Shown: positions 46,201-61,200 of the stretch, piece by piece
Position numbering within the stretch: the first letter of the stretch is position 1
Layout: each line of letters opens with the position of its first letter
Assembly: GCA_949128115.1 (NCBI GenBank)
Contig: OX421963.1
Span: forward strand, 81,339,635-81,403,634
DNA length: 64,000 bases
From: Anaspis maculata
Taxonomy: Eukaryota; Arthropoda; Insecta; Coleoptera; Scraptiidae
Direction of reading: 5' to 3'
Translations under genes and position numbers: made by a program
Notes under the pieces: generated by a model
Database searches by the model: none
What the model saw: the letters and a program-made list of their open reading frames with translations, nothing else
What the model was told of the DNA's origin: nothing

Positions 46201-49200
46201 AAACGTGACATTTTCTTGATTCCAGTCGCCAATAGGCCCAGTTCTGTGTGAAGCTCGTTCAAAATTAAAGGCCAATAAAAAAAACTGAGCCAATCATGAA
46301 GCCGATTTCTGGCCGTTACTAGGCCCTTGCAAATTCTAAAGGTTGTTTGAATTTTACAAAACTGCCATTATTTTCAACAAAAAAAAGTTGAAAAAACTTG
46401 AATAGAGCGACAGGTGTTCAGTTCTCAAGTAATTATCGCAACTGGTTGCCTTACGACTCAGTGATTTTCAAATATCGACTAATGCAAGTAATTATTATTG
46501 AAGCATGCATGGAAGCTGAGTGACGAGTGGTGCGATAAGAAATTACCAGGCCCCGGGTGGCACCAAGTCAAGGAATCGCATAATTGGCGCTTAATCAATG
46601 ACAACAATAGTAATAATTAATGAAAATTTTTATCGATTCGTATAAATTAAATAAACTGACCGACCCTATCGCTACATTTATTTCTACGATGAGTTGATGA
46701 GCTTTGGTAAAGTTTGTTGGACAATACATTCGTGTTTAAGGATGGAGTTAAACTGGTAAAATAAGGCGTTGCGGAATCAAACGCTGTGGGCTTATTCTTT
46801 GGCAAAAATTTACCATTCAGGTCTCTTTCGAAAGCTACAAGTATGTACTTTGGTTTGAGCCCGCCCATTGGCATTTCCAAAATCCAAAAATAAATTTTTC
46901 CAATTTCAAAATTTTCGATTTTCATTTTGGAAATGCCGATGGGTTCAAACCAAAGTACATCCTTGTAGCTTTCGAAAGAGACTTTATTAGTAAATTTCTG
47001 TCAAGGAATAGGGGATTCTAGTATATAGAGTGGTCGAAAGTGCGCAGCAGCAAGTTTGCTGAAGAGGCGGCAATTCAAACGATTCGTGCAAGTTTTAATT
47101 TTTACATGGGATATTGGCGAAATCGGTAGTTTTTTCATACAAGAAATTGTTTCACGTGTACTAAATTTATAGAGCATGAAATTTAATACAATTTTTAGAT
47201 AGTAACGCTATAAACAAAACGATTTTCTTCTTCTAAAAGTCAGTATTTTACAAATGAAAAGTGTGAAAACACCTAAAACAACACGATCGAGCGGGCGAGC
47301 GGCTATCACGTGACAACAGCGGTGCTACCAACAGTGGCTCGTACTGGGTCCGGAATCTCTTGTAAGGGCCCGCTGGAGTGAACTGGAGCAGGGAACATAA
47401 ATATGTGATATGTGTCTTTTGTAATGTCTGCGAATGCGATACTTTGGAGTCGACCAGTGTCACAACCAAAAGGTTTACATAACCTAATCTATTTTTCTGA
47501 CTTGTTGCATCGCGCACAGTTCTTCAATTGACCTCGAAATTGACGTTTGGGGATATCACCTCCACGGTATTTTGAGCACGTTTTTGGGAATCTTTCAAAA
47601 TAAAACAAGTTTTGCTCATTGTTAGCGGCAAGGTTAGCGGCTATCACTTCTGCAGTTCCAATAACAGCAATGATTATTGTATCCGCTACCATTTTCGCCG
47701 ATTTCCATTAGCAGTAACCACTAAAAACACACCCTATTATTCAATTATACTTTTTAGTGGGCTGAAACTTACGATTCTATCGCAAAAATCAGTATTCACT
47801 CAATTTTACTGTGTTAATTTTCGGAATTTGCACGAATTTCATCACGTGGCCGAAGTGTACCAATGGCAAGCCCTTCACACTTCGCACATGCGTCAGGAGA
47901 AAAGGTAAACTAGATTCGTCTATAGGCTCACCGCGTTTGATTCCGCAACGCCTTATTTTACTAATTCAACTCCATCCTTAAAATAAGGACTAGATCCTGA
48001 GCTTTCTGAAAAAAATCGGCAAGATAAAATGCACAATCATCTTTTACAGACTTTTTATGATTCGATGAAGTTTCACACTAGCACGAAAAAAGGTCGGGTT
48101 CAAAGATTGAAGCGAAAGAAGAAAACAATCCAATCATTGCTGCGTTGTTTCACCCAAACGAAAAGCGCCAGGATCCGGAAGTTTTTGCGGGCGCTGGCTT
48201 GCCATCGGGGTTCCGGTTCAATTGCCCCGGATTTGCTCCGTGTATACTCTCATACAGTGCGGACGCCATTATGAAAATATTTCGAATTTCGATTAACCCG
48301 TCTTTGTGTGCGCGTCTCTCTGTCTCTAGTGCTTCTGTAATCTGTTCATCCACACCCGTTTTCACTCCCCATACAGTTTACCCTAGGAATTATCGCTAAG
48401 CCTGCAGGATATGGCCCATTTTAACGATAAAATAGGGCATGACAAACATTTTCGAGGACTTGAGCCCTGAACCAAAAATCAGAATGATTGTTACGGATAA
48501 TAAATCATTATTGCAACAACGCAAGATGTATTATTATAAAAAGTCCGAGCTTTGCGCGCTGTAGGATCATTTAGCAGAAATGGGCAAGTCAACGCGGAAA
48601 ATGCAAATTTTATGTTCTGCTACGTTACCAGCAGTGAAAAATGGAGAAGTAGAGCCTTAATTTAGAATTGCAAATCCCAAATTATTTACAATAATAGCGG
48701 CTCAAACACGGAGGTTTTTCTTGACCGTGTATAATTGGTTGCATAACCAACGGGGGAATATTAGTAAATCCAAGGCATTTCTTTCTATCAACCCTCAGCG
48801 CTATTGTCAACGCCCGAAACTGAATATTCAACAATTCTTTTCTTGAATAATAATAATAATTTATAAAGAGGGGTGTGTGGGTTGGATGACGGCGAGTGGG
48901 CGCTGAACAGAGCTTTTTCTGAACGAAAGAATTCATGAAACGAAAGCGACAGAGGACACTTTTTTTAGCTTTTTTTTCGTACACCTACCTTATTGTTTCG
49001 ATCATGTCGAATTTCGTTGTTCATTGCTCCCAGGCCGGGATAAAAAATGAGGACGAAGTGAAACAATTTCGATCTCTAGAGAAAACGATAATTTTCGGAT
49101 ATAAGTCTCGTTCCATCACTTTTCACGTCGAATTCAATATTCTCTTCCAATTTCCGATCCAGCAGTTTTTCATTCGGTATACATAGCGCGCAATACACAG

Positions 49201-52200
49201 AGAGACTGGATCTCTGGTGGAGCATAATAATCAAACGCATCATCAGACAAGGAACAAATGCGCTTCGAATAAATAAAATCTACATTTGCCTAGTTAACTT
49301 GAAACAGCTGTGAGTTTTACTCGAAAAATTATCGAAAACAGGACGTTCAATTTTTTTTCCAAATAAGTGGAAGTCTGGTATGTAGTGGTGCCGCCCTTTG
49401 AGTTAAATAGGGCATTTATGCGTTTTGGTATATCCTATGAAATCAATGGTATCCTCAGAAAGACTCGCGTATTCCTTCTTTGCCACTAAAACAATAAGCT
49501 CCTAACTGTTTTTCGACTGAACTATTCGACGTCAAATAGCTCCGGAACCACAACCCCAGACGTATTCAATTGGGTCTAAGTCTGGTGAATAACAGGGCTC
49601 GTCAAGTGTTGCTCTCCTGCGCCCCGCCATACCCTTCGACGATTTTTATCGCTCACTATCACGACCGACAGACAAATCTTGATTCCTCCCAAAGAATTGA
49701 ATTATTTACTTAATAATTTTCCCACTGGTATATGGAGTCAATTTTTTCTATTTCAATATGGGAACGTTTTGCAAAACTATTAAGTCGAATTTTTACGAAG
49801 GTTGACTGACTGCACGAAGGCACAAGACTGTTTGTAAGGCGTATTTCTAATGCAATCTTTGAGCAAAAACCTAGCCGAAAACTGTCAAGACGTATTTGGA
49901 AATAAAAGTGCTAACAGTTCATACCATTTTCTGCATTTCCACACGCACACATCAAACTGAACTGCTCGAGCTCGCGATATCGAACACGATTAAAAACCCA
50001 ATTTGCATATACGACGTCCGCTTTTAATTCCTTTAAAAACCCAATTAACCTACGAGCTAATATAACTCACCATCATAAACACAGCCGTCCCAAATTTATT
50101 GCATCATTCCACTCTATTACTATTACAACTGCACTGCTACTAAATTTGCACGACATAACTGCTATTCATATCACAATTATTTTTGTTCTTGTTTTTTTTC
50201 TGTTTTAAAAAAAATTTTTTTCGTTTCAGGCACTTTCGCTGTTTGTCACCAAGAAAAAATATAAAGAGAAAAAATAAAGGAGCACTAAACTAGATGAAAT
50301 TAAATCCGAAACCAGCACTGAAAAAGAACTCTGCACCAACACAGAGCCGGTGTGGTACTACTTGTGGACGATTTTAATTAATATTGTGTTTAGAGTTCAA
50401 GGTTTTGGAACCGCTGATGCTTGGGAGCGCAACAGAGCACATGCCACATTTATCAGAATTATTTTGTATTTTTGTATGCATGTGTATCGTTACACAAATC
50501 TGCGGTAAGTCTAGTTTAGAGCTTACAGGGGGCCGCTTTTAAAACTTACGTCTGTCAAAGACGGGGATCAAAAATTGCTTCAAGTAATTTTGGTTAAACT
50601 GTAATTACGTAAGAAATGAGGCTCTCTTGCCCCAATCACCCTCAAGCCCCAGTACTTCTAAAAAAATTCCAGTTACAGCCCCTTCATGCGGGACGTCGGT
50701 AGGTAACCAAATGAAACGCACCATTATAATTCATTTTCACTGAAGCGAGGTTTGGAACAATTTTTTTGAAATCTTTCAAAGTGTCACACATACGGACCAT
50801 TGCATGTGATTGTGAATTTTGAAGCAGACACCCTGTACCAGCAAGCGTGTTTATTGCGTTTCAGAGTTGTGGTCTATAATAATCACACACATACACAAAC
50901 ACAAAACCGCAAATGAGCTTCCCCGGTATGCTGTTGTTTTTATATTATTTAAGTATAAGCGAGAGAAAAAATCGATGTAATGATAAAATGGAAACAAAAG
51001 TGCATACAATAACTACGGTGCACCATGATTGCGGACGATCGCACAAGTGATTGGACATTGACGGTGGTCCGGTGACCAATAAACGACTGGTAGACAAATT
51101 TTCAAACTATTCCAACTGAAGTTTTATTGTCTTTAATACAACCTATCGATGGACAAACGGATGGGGATATGCCACCTTTACCTTTGCCCGCGCACATCGC
51201 CACTAGTTTTACTATTTTATATGAGAATTGACCCATTTGTCTCCACAGGTATTAATAATTTAACCCATTATATACCTACGAACCTATACAGAGCAATATA
51301 ATGGAAGCAAAAGAGGAATCGATTCAATGCTCCTCTCTAAACCGCCACGGCTTTTGTTGAACTTTTCTCTCTATATAAAGACTTCGATTACAGTTCCCGG
51401 AAGTTTTTCATGACCTTGACTATTAATATGACAAGTTAAATTCACATCGTTATAATTGCATATTTTAATTATCGTACAACTCTACCAGAAGCAAGCTACT
51501 TTGAAGTACGAACAGGAAAAAAGAATTCAGAAGAAAAATGAACAGAAACTAGAACTTTAGAAGAAATACCAAAATAATTATTTCGAAGAGATTTGCAAAA
51601 TACTAAGTCACCTTCAGTAAGTGCCAATAGAAAGGCAGAGTTTAGGAAAAATACTGAAATACCATTTCAAAGTGATTTACAAAATGGTGACCATTTTGGT
51701 ACAGGTACATACCGTGTGTTTTTCGAAAACCTTACCAGCCCATAACTTCTTTCCTATGAGATATGTATATAGATTTAAAATTTTTATGGGGTATTTAAGA
51801 CCACTGTTGGTATTTTTTGCGTTGATCATGAAGCTGCTCTCACTTCCGGAAGTAATCGGAAGTGACATCAACTTTTGATTTTCAAATGCAACACCTGTAT
51901 ATTCTTTGACATTTGGATAGTTTTTTTTTGTTGACACAGTGGTGGTCTTGAAAATTCTTTACGATGAGAAACGACGATTTTATAGCGGATTGAATATAAC
52001 AGAAATTTATCAAATTATTGGTATCAGAGATGGCTGCGACTATAAATAAAAATCTGGAGTTGAAAGTTTGTTAATTGTTTATGTCGATTTCAACCGGCAA
52101 CGCTTCCTGACATGGACAATAAACAAACTGTCAACTTCAGATTTTTATTTGTGAACGCGCCACCTCTGGTACCAATAAATTGATAAGTTTCTGCTATATT

Positions 52201-55200
52201 CAATCCACTATAAAATCGTCATTTTTCATCATAGAGAATTTCCAAGACCACCACTGAGTCAAGAAAAAAATCTCTATCCGAATATCAAAAAATATACAGG
52301 GCATTCCATTTGAAAATCAAGAGTTGATGTCATGAAAGTTGCTTCATGGTCAAGGCGAAAAATAGGAAAAAGTGGTCCTAAACAACCTATAAAAATTTCA
52401 GATCTATATAATATCCCATAGAAAAAAAAATTATGGGCTGGTGCGTTTTTCGAAAAACACACGGTATAATGAATTTCACGGCTTACTTCCTTGGATCAAG
52501 CTATGGAAAAAATGTGTTGTGTTGGCACGAATGGTTTGATGCTAACTAGATTTTGAAGCCTTGATACATGTGCTGTGTATAATGTGACAGCTGTCACTGT
52601 CTCCTCAACGCGATGCACCCGTATGATTCTCGCTGACGCTGCCAGGTGAGTGACGGTCGCTAAAGAAAATGACGGTCAAGCGGCCAAGCGCAGCAGCACT
52701 GAGGAGAATGGAATGTAAATCACTCAGGTCGCAAAGAAATACAAGTTTGACGCGATTTGCAAAAAATCGCCATTGTCGATTGAGAAACGCGAAGACATGA
52801 AGCAGGAATGGGAGGGAAATACTGAAAGACTATTTCAATAGTGGTATGTTTGCTGCGACTGCTTACATAGGTGGAGAAAAATTGAAGAATAAAAAAACGT
52901 TGAGTGACATTCAGAATGTCAACGAAATTGCAACGTCAAAAATCAACGCCTACCGGCTTTAATTCGAGCCTAATGACGTCATTACCAGCTTCGCGATGAT
53001 GCCTTCACAGTCGTTCATTCCCCCTTTCACAAAACAAAGCTTTAATCACTTAATACATGGATTTATTATGACTGACATCCCTTTTGCGTAATACTGAACT
53101 AATTCAAATCTCTAAATTCAAACGCCGAGTTATTATAAACGATGACTTTCACAACAGTTCTCCTCTTCGACACATTTTTTCGATTAAGCAGTGACGAGAA
53201 AAAGTATTCACATGAAAAACCAAGGTGTAACGTGGTTGTATTTCTAAAAAAAAAAAAAATTATTCGTTATGTCGCACCAGACTCATCACAGGATGCAAAA
53301 ATAGCATGAAAACTTCCATTTTTCTTCGTTTTCATCATTCATTCCATCAGTCAGGGCAGAGAGAAGCCGTGAAGGCAAATCTAATAAATAACGCCCGGAG
53401 AATGAAAGTGACTATCCATCAAGTGTGCGATGAATAAGCCTACTGTATGTGTGTCGGTATGTAATGGGGTACTTGCCTATTTTTTTTTATTGGCTTAATC
53501 GATAGTATGGTTAAAAATAATGTACCCGTATTTTTTCTTTCTCCTAAATTCCTAAAATTGCGGCCGCAATGCGTGTTTTAAAAATATATTTGTGACGTCA
53601 CAAATATATTAGATATAGAAAATAGAAGGGCTCTTTTTCCTCGTTGGGTTGGCAATGATATAACGTCGTCATGGTGCCGTTTTCAAACAACAACAAGATC
53701 TGAGTCTGACTGACAACGTCAAACCGCCGACCGTAATTTCTTCCGTGCCCTTTTTTTGCCTTTGACTGCTTCGATCGAGGCTTTGATCTACGCGGTAAGT
53801 ACCTACTCGTTTTGTTCATTTCTTGTCCAACCTAACTAGTCTCTTTCTTTAGTCTTCAGTGCTGTCCACCTAAAAGCCTTTCGCATGTTTGTCACCCGTG
53901 CTCCGACCTGGCTGACCCTCGGCTTCATTTCGGACATCAGTGTTCCTGCTCCCCACATTTTATTTGGAGATCCATCGCGTCCTTCTCACATGGATCTCTT
54001 GTAGCTCTTAAGTATTACCTATCCGGAATTGTATGCTAATGATTAACCTATAAAAGCTCACTGTTCATTTTCGGCCTCTTATTTCTGTGCTATTTGGTGA
54101 TCCTCCAGATTTTCCCCTGAAAATAAATTATCTCGACTGAGACAGTGTTATAAAGGGTTTCTGGAGTCAGTTTCTACGAAACATTGTTCGATTTTATTGT
54201 CTAAATGCTCACGATAAGAGAATTCGATAGGAAACCGGTTTTGCGATAGCATGTTCAAAATGACAGTGTCACAGTGACATCCCTGACATCCTTGATTATT
54301 CCATTGTCACACAGTCAGACCAACCTCACTCAAAATCCCTGTCCTGGCGCGAAGCTTTTAGAAGGATTTTTCAAATTCGTTTTTTTCTGTAGAAAACGAC
54401 GGGATTTTTGTGAAATTCTCAGTAGAGTCCCCTTATCACTTATACTAGCAATCAAAAGTATTTTCAGCTGAATCTATTCCATTGGCAAGTACCCCATTGT
54501 TGGCGGTTGGTAGAACTGAAATCGGCGTTGTCATCTGCTTTTAAATTGTTATCAACCCCGAAATCGTAACTTCAATGAACAATCAAAGGTTTTGTATATC
54601 TCTTGCATCTGGTCTAGTTTGCTTTCTAGTCAGATAAGCAATTGCCACATTTTTTAGTCCTTATCTGAATTCTTATTAGTCCGGTGGTTAAGCGTTCAAA
54701 CTATGCATTTTGAGCTTAAGCAATGCGCTTTTGGGGTTTGATTGGGGGTCCCTCAACTTTAATTTCAAGAGTTGGAGACATCGGTGCACTCGATGCGGAG
54801 GGGGTCTGGGGGGCCCTTGAAAGTTGAAGGTGCGAGGCTTCCCACCAAATCACCATACCACCACGTAATTCCTACTGGGAGGCCATCAAACGACTCTAAC
54901 CTGTACATTGACAACATTTGTTACCATGTCCAAATAGTTCTTCACACTGAAAAAAATTAATTCTTATGACAGATCGGAAAAAACAGTTTTTCTCAATTCT
55001 TTATCCCCACAACGAATAAACTGCCAAGTGTGGTGTCATTTTGGAGTAAACGGCATCCTCTGATTCCATCCACCGAGTCAAAATGTTTGTGAGACCACTG
55101 TGCAAAGAATGGCACGCCAAGAAGTGAGCATTTTCAAGCACCTCATTGACCAGTAGTTTCTTGGCTGTTACCAATCGATATGATTGATAATTTGGTCATG

Positions 55201-58200
55201 GATCAATAACTTGAACTCTTTGGTAACGGTAATGCATGTGCATGAAACTCGACACGAGCGTGAAGACCTGGGAAAATTTTTTTCTCCAGCGCTCGAATTT
55301 TTTTTCACGCCTACTGAGCGTCAGTTTGCAGGGCTCAGGTAGGGAGCGTTTGGATAGCTTTGGGAGCAAAATTTCCATATCTATCTGAAAGTTTGAGCAG
55401 TTTAATTCTGGAAATTGATTTATGAATCATCAATGATTGTTTTGCCGGTCAGTACCCACATGGGAGTTAACTGCAGAAGTGATGGCTAACGGCGGAGGGA
55501 ATTCAACGACCAAGATCTTATTCTCTGCCACTCTGACAGTCATTTTCACGGTTGTTTTTATAAAATTATTTCTTCTCCAAACATAAGAGAACTTACACGT
55601 ACAAAATGATAACAACCTTGAAGGTTGGTAGAGGAAAAAAAAAATAACACTTTGAAAGTTGAATGCCCTCCGTCGTCAGCCATGATCTCTGTGCAGTTAA
55701 TCCCCATGGGGGTACCTAGTGACCGTCAAAATAATCTTTAATGATTCTCAGATCAGTTTCCAGAATTATGCTACTCAGTTTCATAGACAGATATGAAAAT
55801 TTTGTCTCCAAACCTATCCAAACGCTGCCTGCCTGAGCCCAACAAACTAACGCTCAGTAGGCGTGAAATAAATTCGACCGCTGGAGAAAAATATTTTTTC
55901 CAGGCCTCCACGCTCGTGTCGAGTTTCATTCACATGCATTACCGTTACAAAAGAGTTCAAGTTATTGATCCATGACAAAATTATCAATCATATCGATTGG
56001 TATCAGCCAAGAAACTACTGTTAAATGAGGTGCTCAAAAATGCTCTCTTCTTCTCGTGTCATTCTTTGCACGGTGGTCTCACAAACATTTTGACTCGGTG
56101 AATGAAATCAGAGGATGCCGTTTACTTTAAAATGACACCAAACTTGGCAGTTTATTCGTTGTGGGAATGAAGAATTGAGAAAAACTGTTTTTTCCGATCT
56201 GTCATAAGAATTAATTTTTTTCAGTGTGAAGACCTATTTGAACATGGTAACAAGTGTTGTCAATGTACAGGTTAGAGTCGTTTGATGGCCTCCCAGTAGG
56301 AATTACGTGGTTATATGATGATTTGGTGGGAAGCCTCGCACCTTCAACTTTCAAGGGCCCCCCAGACCCTCTCCGCATCGAGTGCACCGATGTCTCCAAC
56401 TCTTGAAATTAAGGTTTGGGTATCCCCAATCGAACCCCAAAAGCGCATTGCTTAAGCTCAAAATGCATAGTTCGAGCTTTTTTTGGCGCTTAACCACCGG
56501 ACTATATCAAAATGATCTCAAACCAATTTGATGGTTTTCGGGAAGCTGAAATTATTATCAATACTAGGGAGAGAGCATATTATTCTAGACAGCTTGTGAG
56601 TGAGGAAAAATAAAGCCGTGGGAGGCAAGGAATAGGGAACTTTTAGGGCAGTTAGTGATTCATTTAGTAAGTTTTGATTTGTAAATGTTTTTTATCACTA
56701 TAAAAAGTCGAGTATAGATGAAGTTATTGCTTAATGCACTGACGTCCCTGCGCTAATTATTCACGCAACGAACGCTTTTATTTGACGTGATGCCTCGAGG
56801 TCTCCCTAGTTTTTATTCCACCTGTCTGATAATTTTTATACACAAAATAGTTGCTCGTCAACTTTGGCAAGATCCAATAATGATTTCGATCTATTCATTC
56901 TGTAACTCCACCGAACTTTGGTCAGAGCTGATGGTCGGACCCGCATATTCTCAAAAATTGAATGACGTCGTTGTTGCTGACGCTGTTCCAGAAGTTTTAT
57001 TACCTACTCCTTTTTTTATTGATCCCGTGCGACATCGAAAGATGTCAACAGCAAGTTATTCTTTTTTACACCACGATTTACACTTTACACTTCTAGAAAA
57101 CATCGATTTCAATTTCAAATCAATAAAATACAATTTCAATAAAATCCACTTAAAAAATGCATTAGCGTTACAATCACTGTGTAATCAATGACTCTGCGTG
57201 CAATTCCCCATAACAATGCAAAGACGTAAAGGTTTTGAACTTTGGTGCCGCTAATAACAATCAAAGCTCCACAAAAAGACGGCTACACACACATTAAGTA
57301 GCATGAATTAATTATTCATAGGTATGCCTACATAAAACTTTACCACATACTCACGTTTTGATAACAAACTATAATGCTTTCGCGAGGATTTTTATCTTAA
57401 TGCGGCAAAGTTTTTATTTTTTCATTATAGTGAATAATTCAACATCACGGTCGGCCTTGAAATGAACCCCAATCAAAGCCAAATTCCATGCAAATTGTGG
57501 AGAATAAATTGTTTTCCGTTATGATGTTTTTTGTTGTTTTAGCGGCGTTTGCTATACACATAGCATAATGGTTGATAGTCTTTAAAAAAAAATTCCTGAA
57601 TTTTGAATAATCTCTTCTTAAATCCAAATTTTCAACAGCACTGTTAGTGTTAGAACTATTGTGAAGTTATCAAGAAAATTTAATGGAATTTAATTTTATC
57701 ACAAAATAGGTAATGCTATTTGAAATTTTAAAGTAGGTTGGGGTGGGGTGCGAAGGAGTTTGAGATAAAAAATGGCAACACGTGTCCTAGTTATCCCCCT
57801 CGAGATGAAAATCGATCTGTTCTGGCGTTTTTCTAAAAAAATTTTTGGCGGCGAGAAATCTGGGATGGGAAGTTTGGAAATGGACACCCAAACCCACTTA
57901 GCCAATGTTTCGCCGTGGCGGTGAGATGTACTTTCACTATTTTCATTAATATCTTGCCGAATACTGCCGAAATCGGATTTTCGAAAGGATAATATTACCT
58001 ACATGGTTTTTTTTTGCCTACTGTACTGACTTTTAGAGCCATGTGGGCCAAAAGTTCCATTTTCTGGGATTTTCGCTGTCAACTGGACAAGCGGTGGCGG
58101 TCTGTGAATTCTGACGCCTGACGGTGTACAGATAACGGTACCTGTCATGACTTGAGCAAATAAAATAAACTAAAATTCCAAATACCCGATAAAGATATTG

Positions 58201-61200
58201 GCTTGGCTTTTTGCAGTAATGTTGGAAGCAGAATTCTGGACGACGTTTTCTTGAAAGGCCAGTATTTAAACTCCCAAAGAGAGGAGGACCGAAGCATATG
58301 GATGAGCTAAAGACTTCCAATTATCATTTTTTAACAGAAACTGCAAGAACGAACAAAACCAAATAAAACTATTGCAAAGTTTCTTTGTGGGAGCGTTGAG
58401 ACGTGTCTATCAGAAAACAAAAAAAGAATAATCAACTAGTATTGAAATCCAGGCTTCTTGATTTCTGTGGAAAGGCAGGTTCAATTTTATTATTATTAAT
58501 AAAATTGCTTCGATATCGGAAGAAGAATTCAGGTCAGACATGTAAATATTCGTTGACCATCGGGCAACGTTTCTATGAAAAATTAGGCGTTTCGAGCGTC
58601 GAAATGCGATTCGAGTGTCGCGGGAAAGTGCATTTATGGTCTAAAGAGCAAAACCACACATCTCCCAGCGAAATTTACAGTAATCGAGTTGAAATTTGCC
58701 GCTGCAATGAATGGAAAATTGAAGGTACACACTTGATTTTACATAAATGCACAGCCTGCTGGGTTCCTCTGAATTTGGACTATTAGATAATAAATGAATA
58801 ATGAGTAGTCGAAATAAATCAAAATCCAGGTGGGAATGCAGCTGCTACCGGGACGTCATTTACAACAAATAAATAAACTGGGGCTACAAAAGATTTTTTG
58901 GATGGAACAGAGCAAAGCGGAGCGACGCGACGGCATCAGGTTTTTCTGATGCGAGCGTCAAAAAGCTTACCTTCACTCTTCGTCGCTTCAACGTTTGAAT
59001 ATGTCAAAATAATTTCGTATTGCAATTGTTTATTCAGTACTGTCTCACAGTTTACAAAATTTACCGCTAGGTGACTGGACAAGAAGCCCTACGAGCTAGC
59101 AATAAATCCCTAAGTACCCAAAATATTCAATAGTTTTGTCAAAATAAAAACCGAAGGCGAAATGTATCATTACCTACAGTCGTACAGATAACACCAGAGA
59201 AAGTTCAATACTCAGTTCACCAAACGGCCGGGGTCATCAATCCGGATAAACATTACGCATCTTTCAGATTAACCAGCAAATAATTTATTTACGCATCAGT
59301 TTCACAGTTTATGTGGACAGGCTCCACACAGGTATATTGAATAAATATTATGCAATGCCAAATGCCTGAGAATCGAGAAAAAATCACATAACAGAAATGA
59401 AAACGCGCATATTCATGGACCATCAGTGATGCGTAGAGCTTTTATCTCTGCGTTATGTTTCAGTCTTGCACGCAATGGTAGATATTCAATAATATTGTAT
59501 CGATCTGAACTTTAAGCTGCTGTGATTTTGCATATAGGCATACGTTTTTACAAGTTCAGTCTCGAGGCACCCCGGAGATTGTTTTGCGGAAGAGGACTGT
59601 TCTGAAATGATAGAAAAGCGTCTCGGAGGAGGGCTCACGGGATTTGAGGAGTGCAGAGAATTTTGTCATTGAAGCAATCACTGCACGTCATCCGGAAATG
59701 ATGGAATTGTACGCGTCGCGACGGTCCCTAACTCTTCCAGAACGATTTTTGTCGACCCATGATGGTCAAACGATGCGCGTTTCTTCTTCGATCAGAAAAA
59801 CACGCACATTTAAATTATAAGCAATCCACGAAATGTTTAACTGACCCTTATTCATACACATGTAGGTATAATGTAAATACAAAAAAAGGTAAATACACCG
59901 TGGCTATTATAATGGCATGGTAAACAAGAACGGACGGTGCGCGGTATGTATATAAACAAGCAAGAGGTTTTATTATATTTGGGTTTTGTTGTTCGATAAA
60001 TAATTGGCATGTCTTGTTTTCCTTCCGCTCGTTTCGATTGGAAGGAAGCGATTCGAAATGATGATCGCGCGCGCGAATATATAAAAATACAACCGGGATT
60101 GATTCGGAAATAGCCGTATTATATAGCGCTTGGATAATTGGAACGACGACAGCTTAGCGCAGCCAGCAGCAGCGGTTCGATTTTTTCTAGGTTGGCCTCA
60201 GGGAAACATTTGTCATTTTCTTTGCACCACACATGCAGACTAAATATTATTTTTGAACAAGAAACAACTTTTTCGCGATCAGTTACGTCCTTCCCAGTTC
60301 AAAACATTATCCTTCATGGCTTATGCTAGATCAAGAAAGTAGTAATCATGGTTACCATGACTCATTACAGATGAGAAACACAAGAAAAGCATTCTGCAGC
60401 CTGGCGGAATGGAATCATCAACAGGTAGAGAAAAAACATCAATTAAATTCACAAATGCAGTCGATAGCAGGTCTCAGCCACCTGGCAGTAAATTTTGTGA
60501 ACCGTAAAACAGGGAATATATCATTGCAACACGAAATTATTTTGACACATTCAGACTTATAAGCGGCGGAGAGTTTTACGGCGCTCATATTGGAGCAACT
60601 TGATGCTATCGCTCCAAAAAAGAAGGCGTTGCAATATAAACAACGACCCTGTGTCCTGTTCCAGCAAAAAAAAAACACGGCTTTGGTCTCCAGACGACGC
60701 CTGCACTTCTCCCCAGCACTCGAATCGCATTTCAACGCTTGCCACGCTTGAAAAAGAGTGCCCAATTACCGGCCAAAGTTTACGCGTCTAACTCTCGGGT
60801 TGACGTATAGGTACTATGGGTGGCACCATTTCATGATTATTCTCGAGTCCTGTACTCAGAAATAAAAAAACAATATACGTTTTGGTTGATTCAAGTTCAG
60901 ATTATGCCCCTGTCGAGCAGAATACATTGGGGAGCAGAAAATGATCGCTTGTATATGAGAACATAAATTTCGCAATCAGTAATGTCATCTCCTGTTGTAT
61001 AAGGTAATCAAACCTGGTATGCACAATGCATCCAGAGTTCAAGTGTTACAATCAATAACATAGAAAAATTAATTGACAATACAGTCTAGACCAGTCGATC
61101 GATGGGGAGACAATAGTGACAAAACCGAAATCTGTCGGGAGTCATTGCATGGATAAAATGTCATCTGGCGATTAGAAAGAATACATTTATCATAACCGGT

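Noticed and set aside
48150..48365. 71-codon GC-rich frame on minus
   Set aside because: Considered as a possible exon, but no family was recognised and splice sites around it are not convincing.
54772..54960. [14 protein letters not shown] frame, also at 56211-56399
   Set aside because: Apparent duplication is the result of the 1.8-kb palindrome and not a conserved gene pair.
56787..57191. 134-codon open frame on plus
   Set aside because: Longest unexplained frame in intron 1, but composition matches surrounding AT-rich DNA, no motif or family was recognised, and no splice context supports it.
58403..58786. 127-codon open frame on plus
   Set aside because: No recognisable domain. A short segment (SVEMRFEC) recurs inverted near 60690-60745, so it probably overlaps a repeat.
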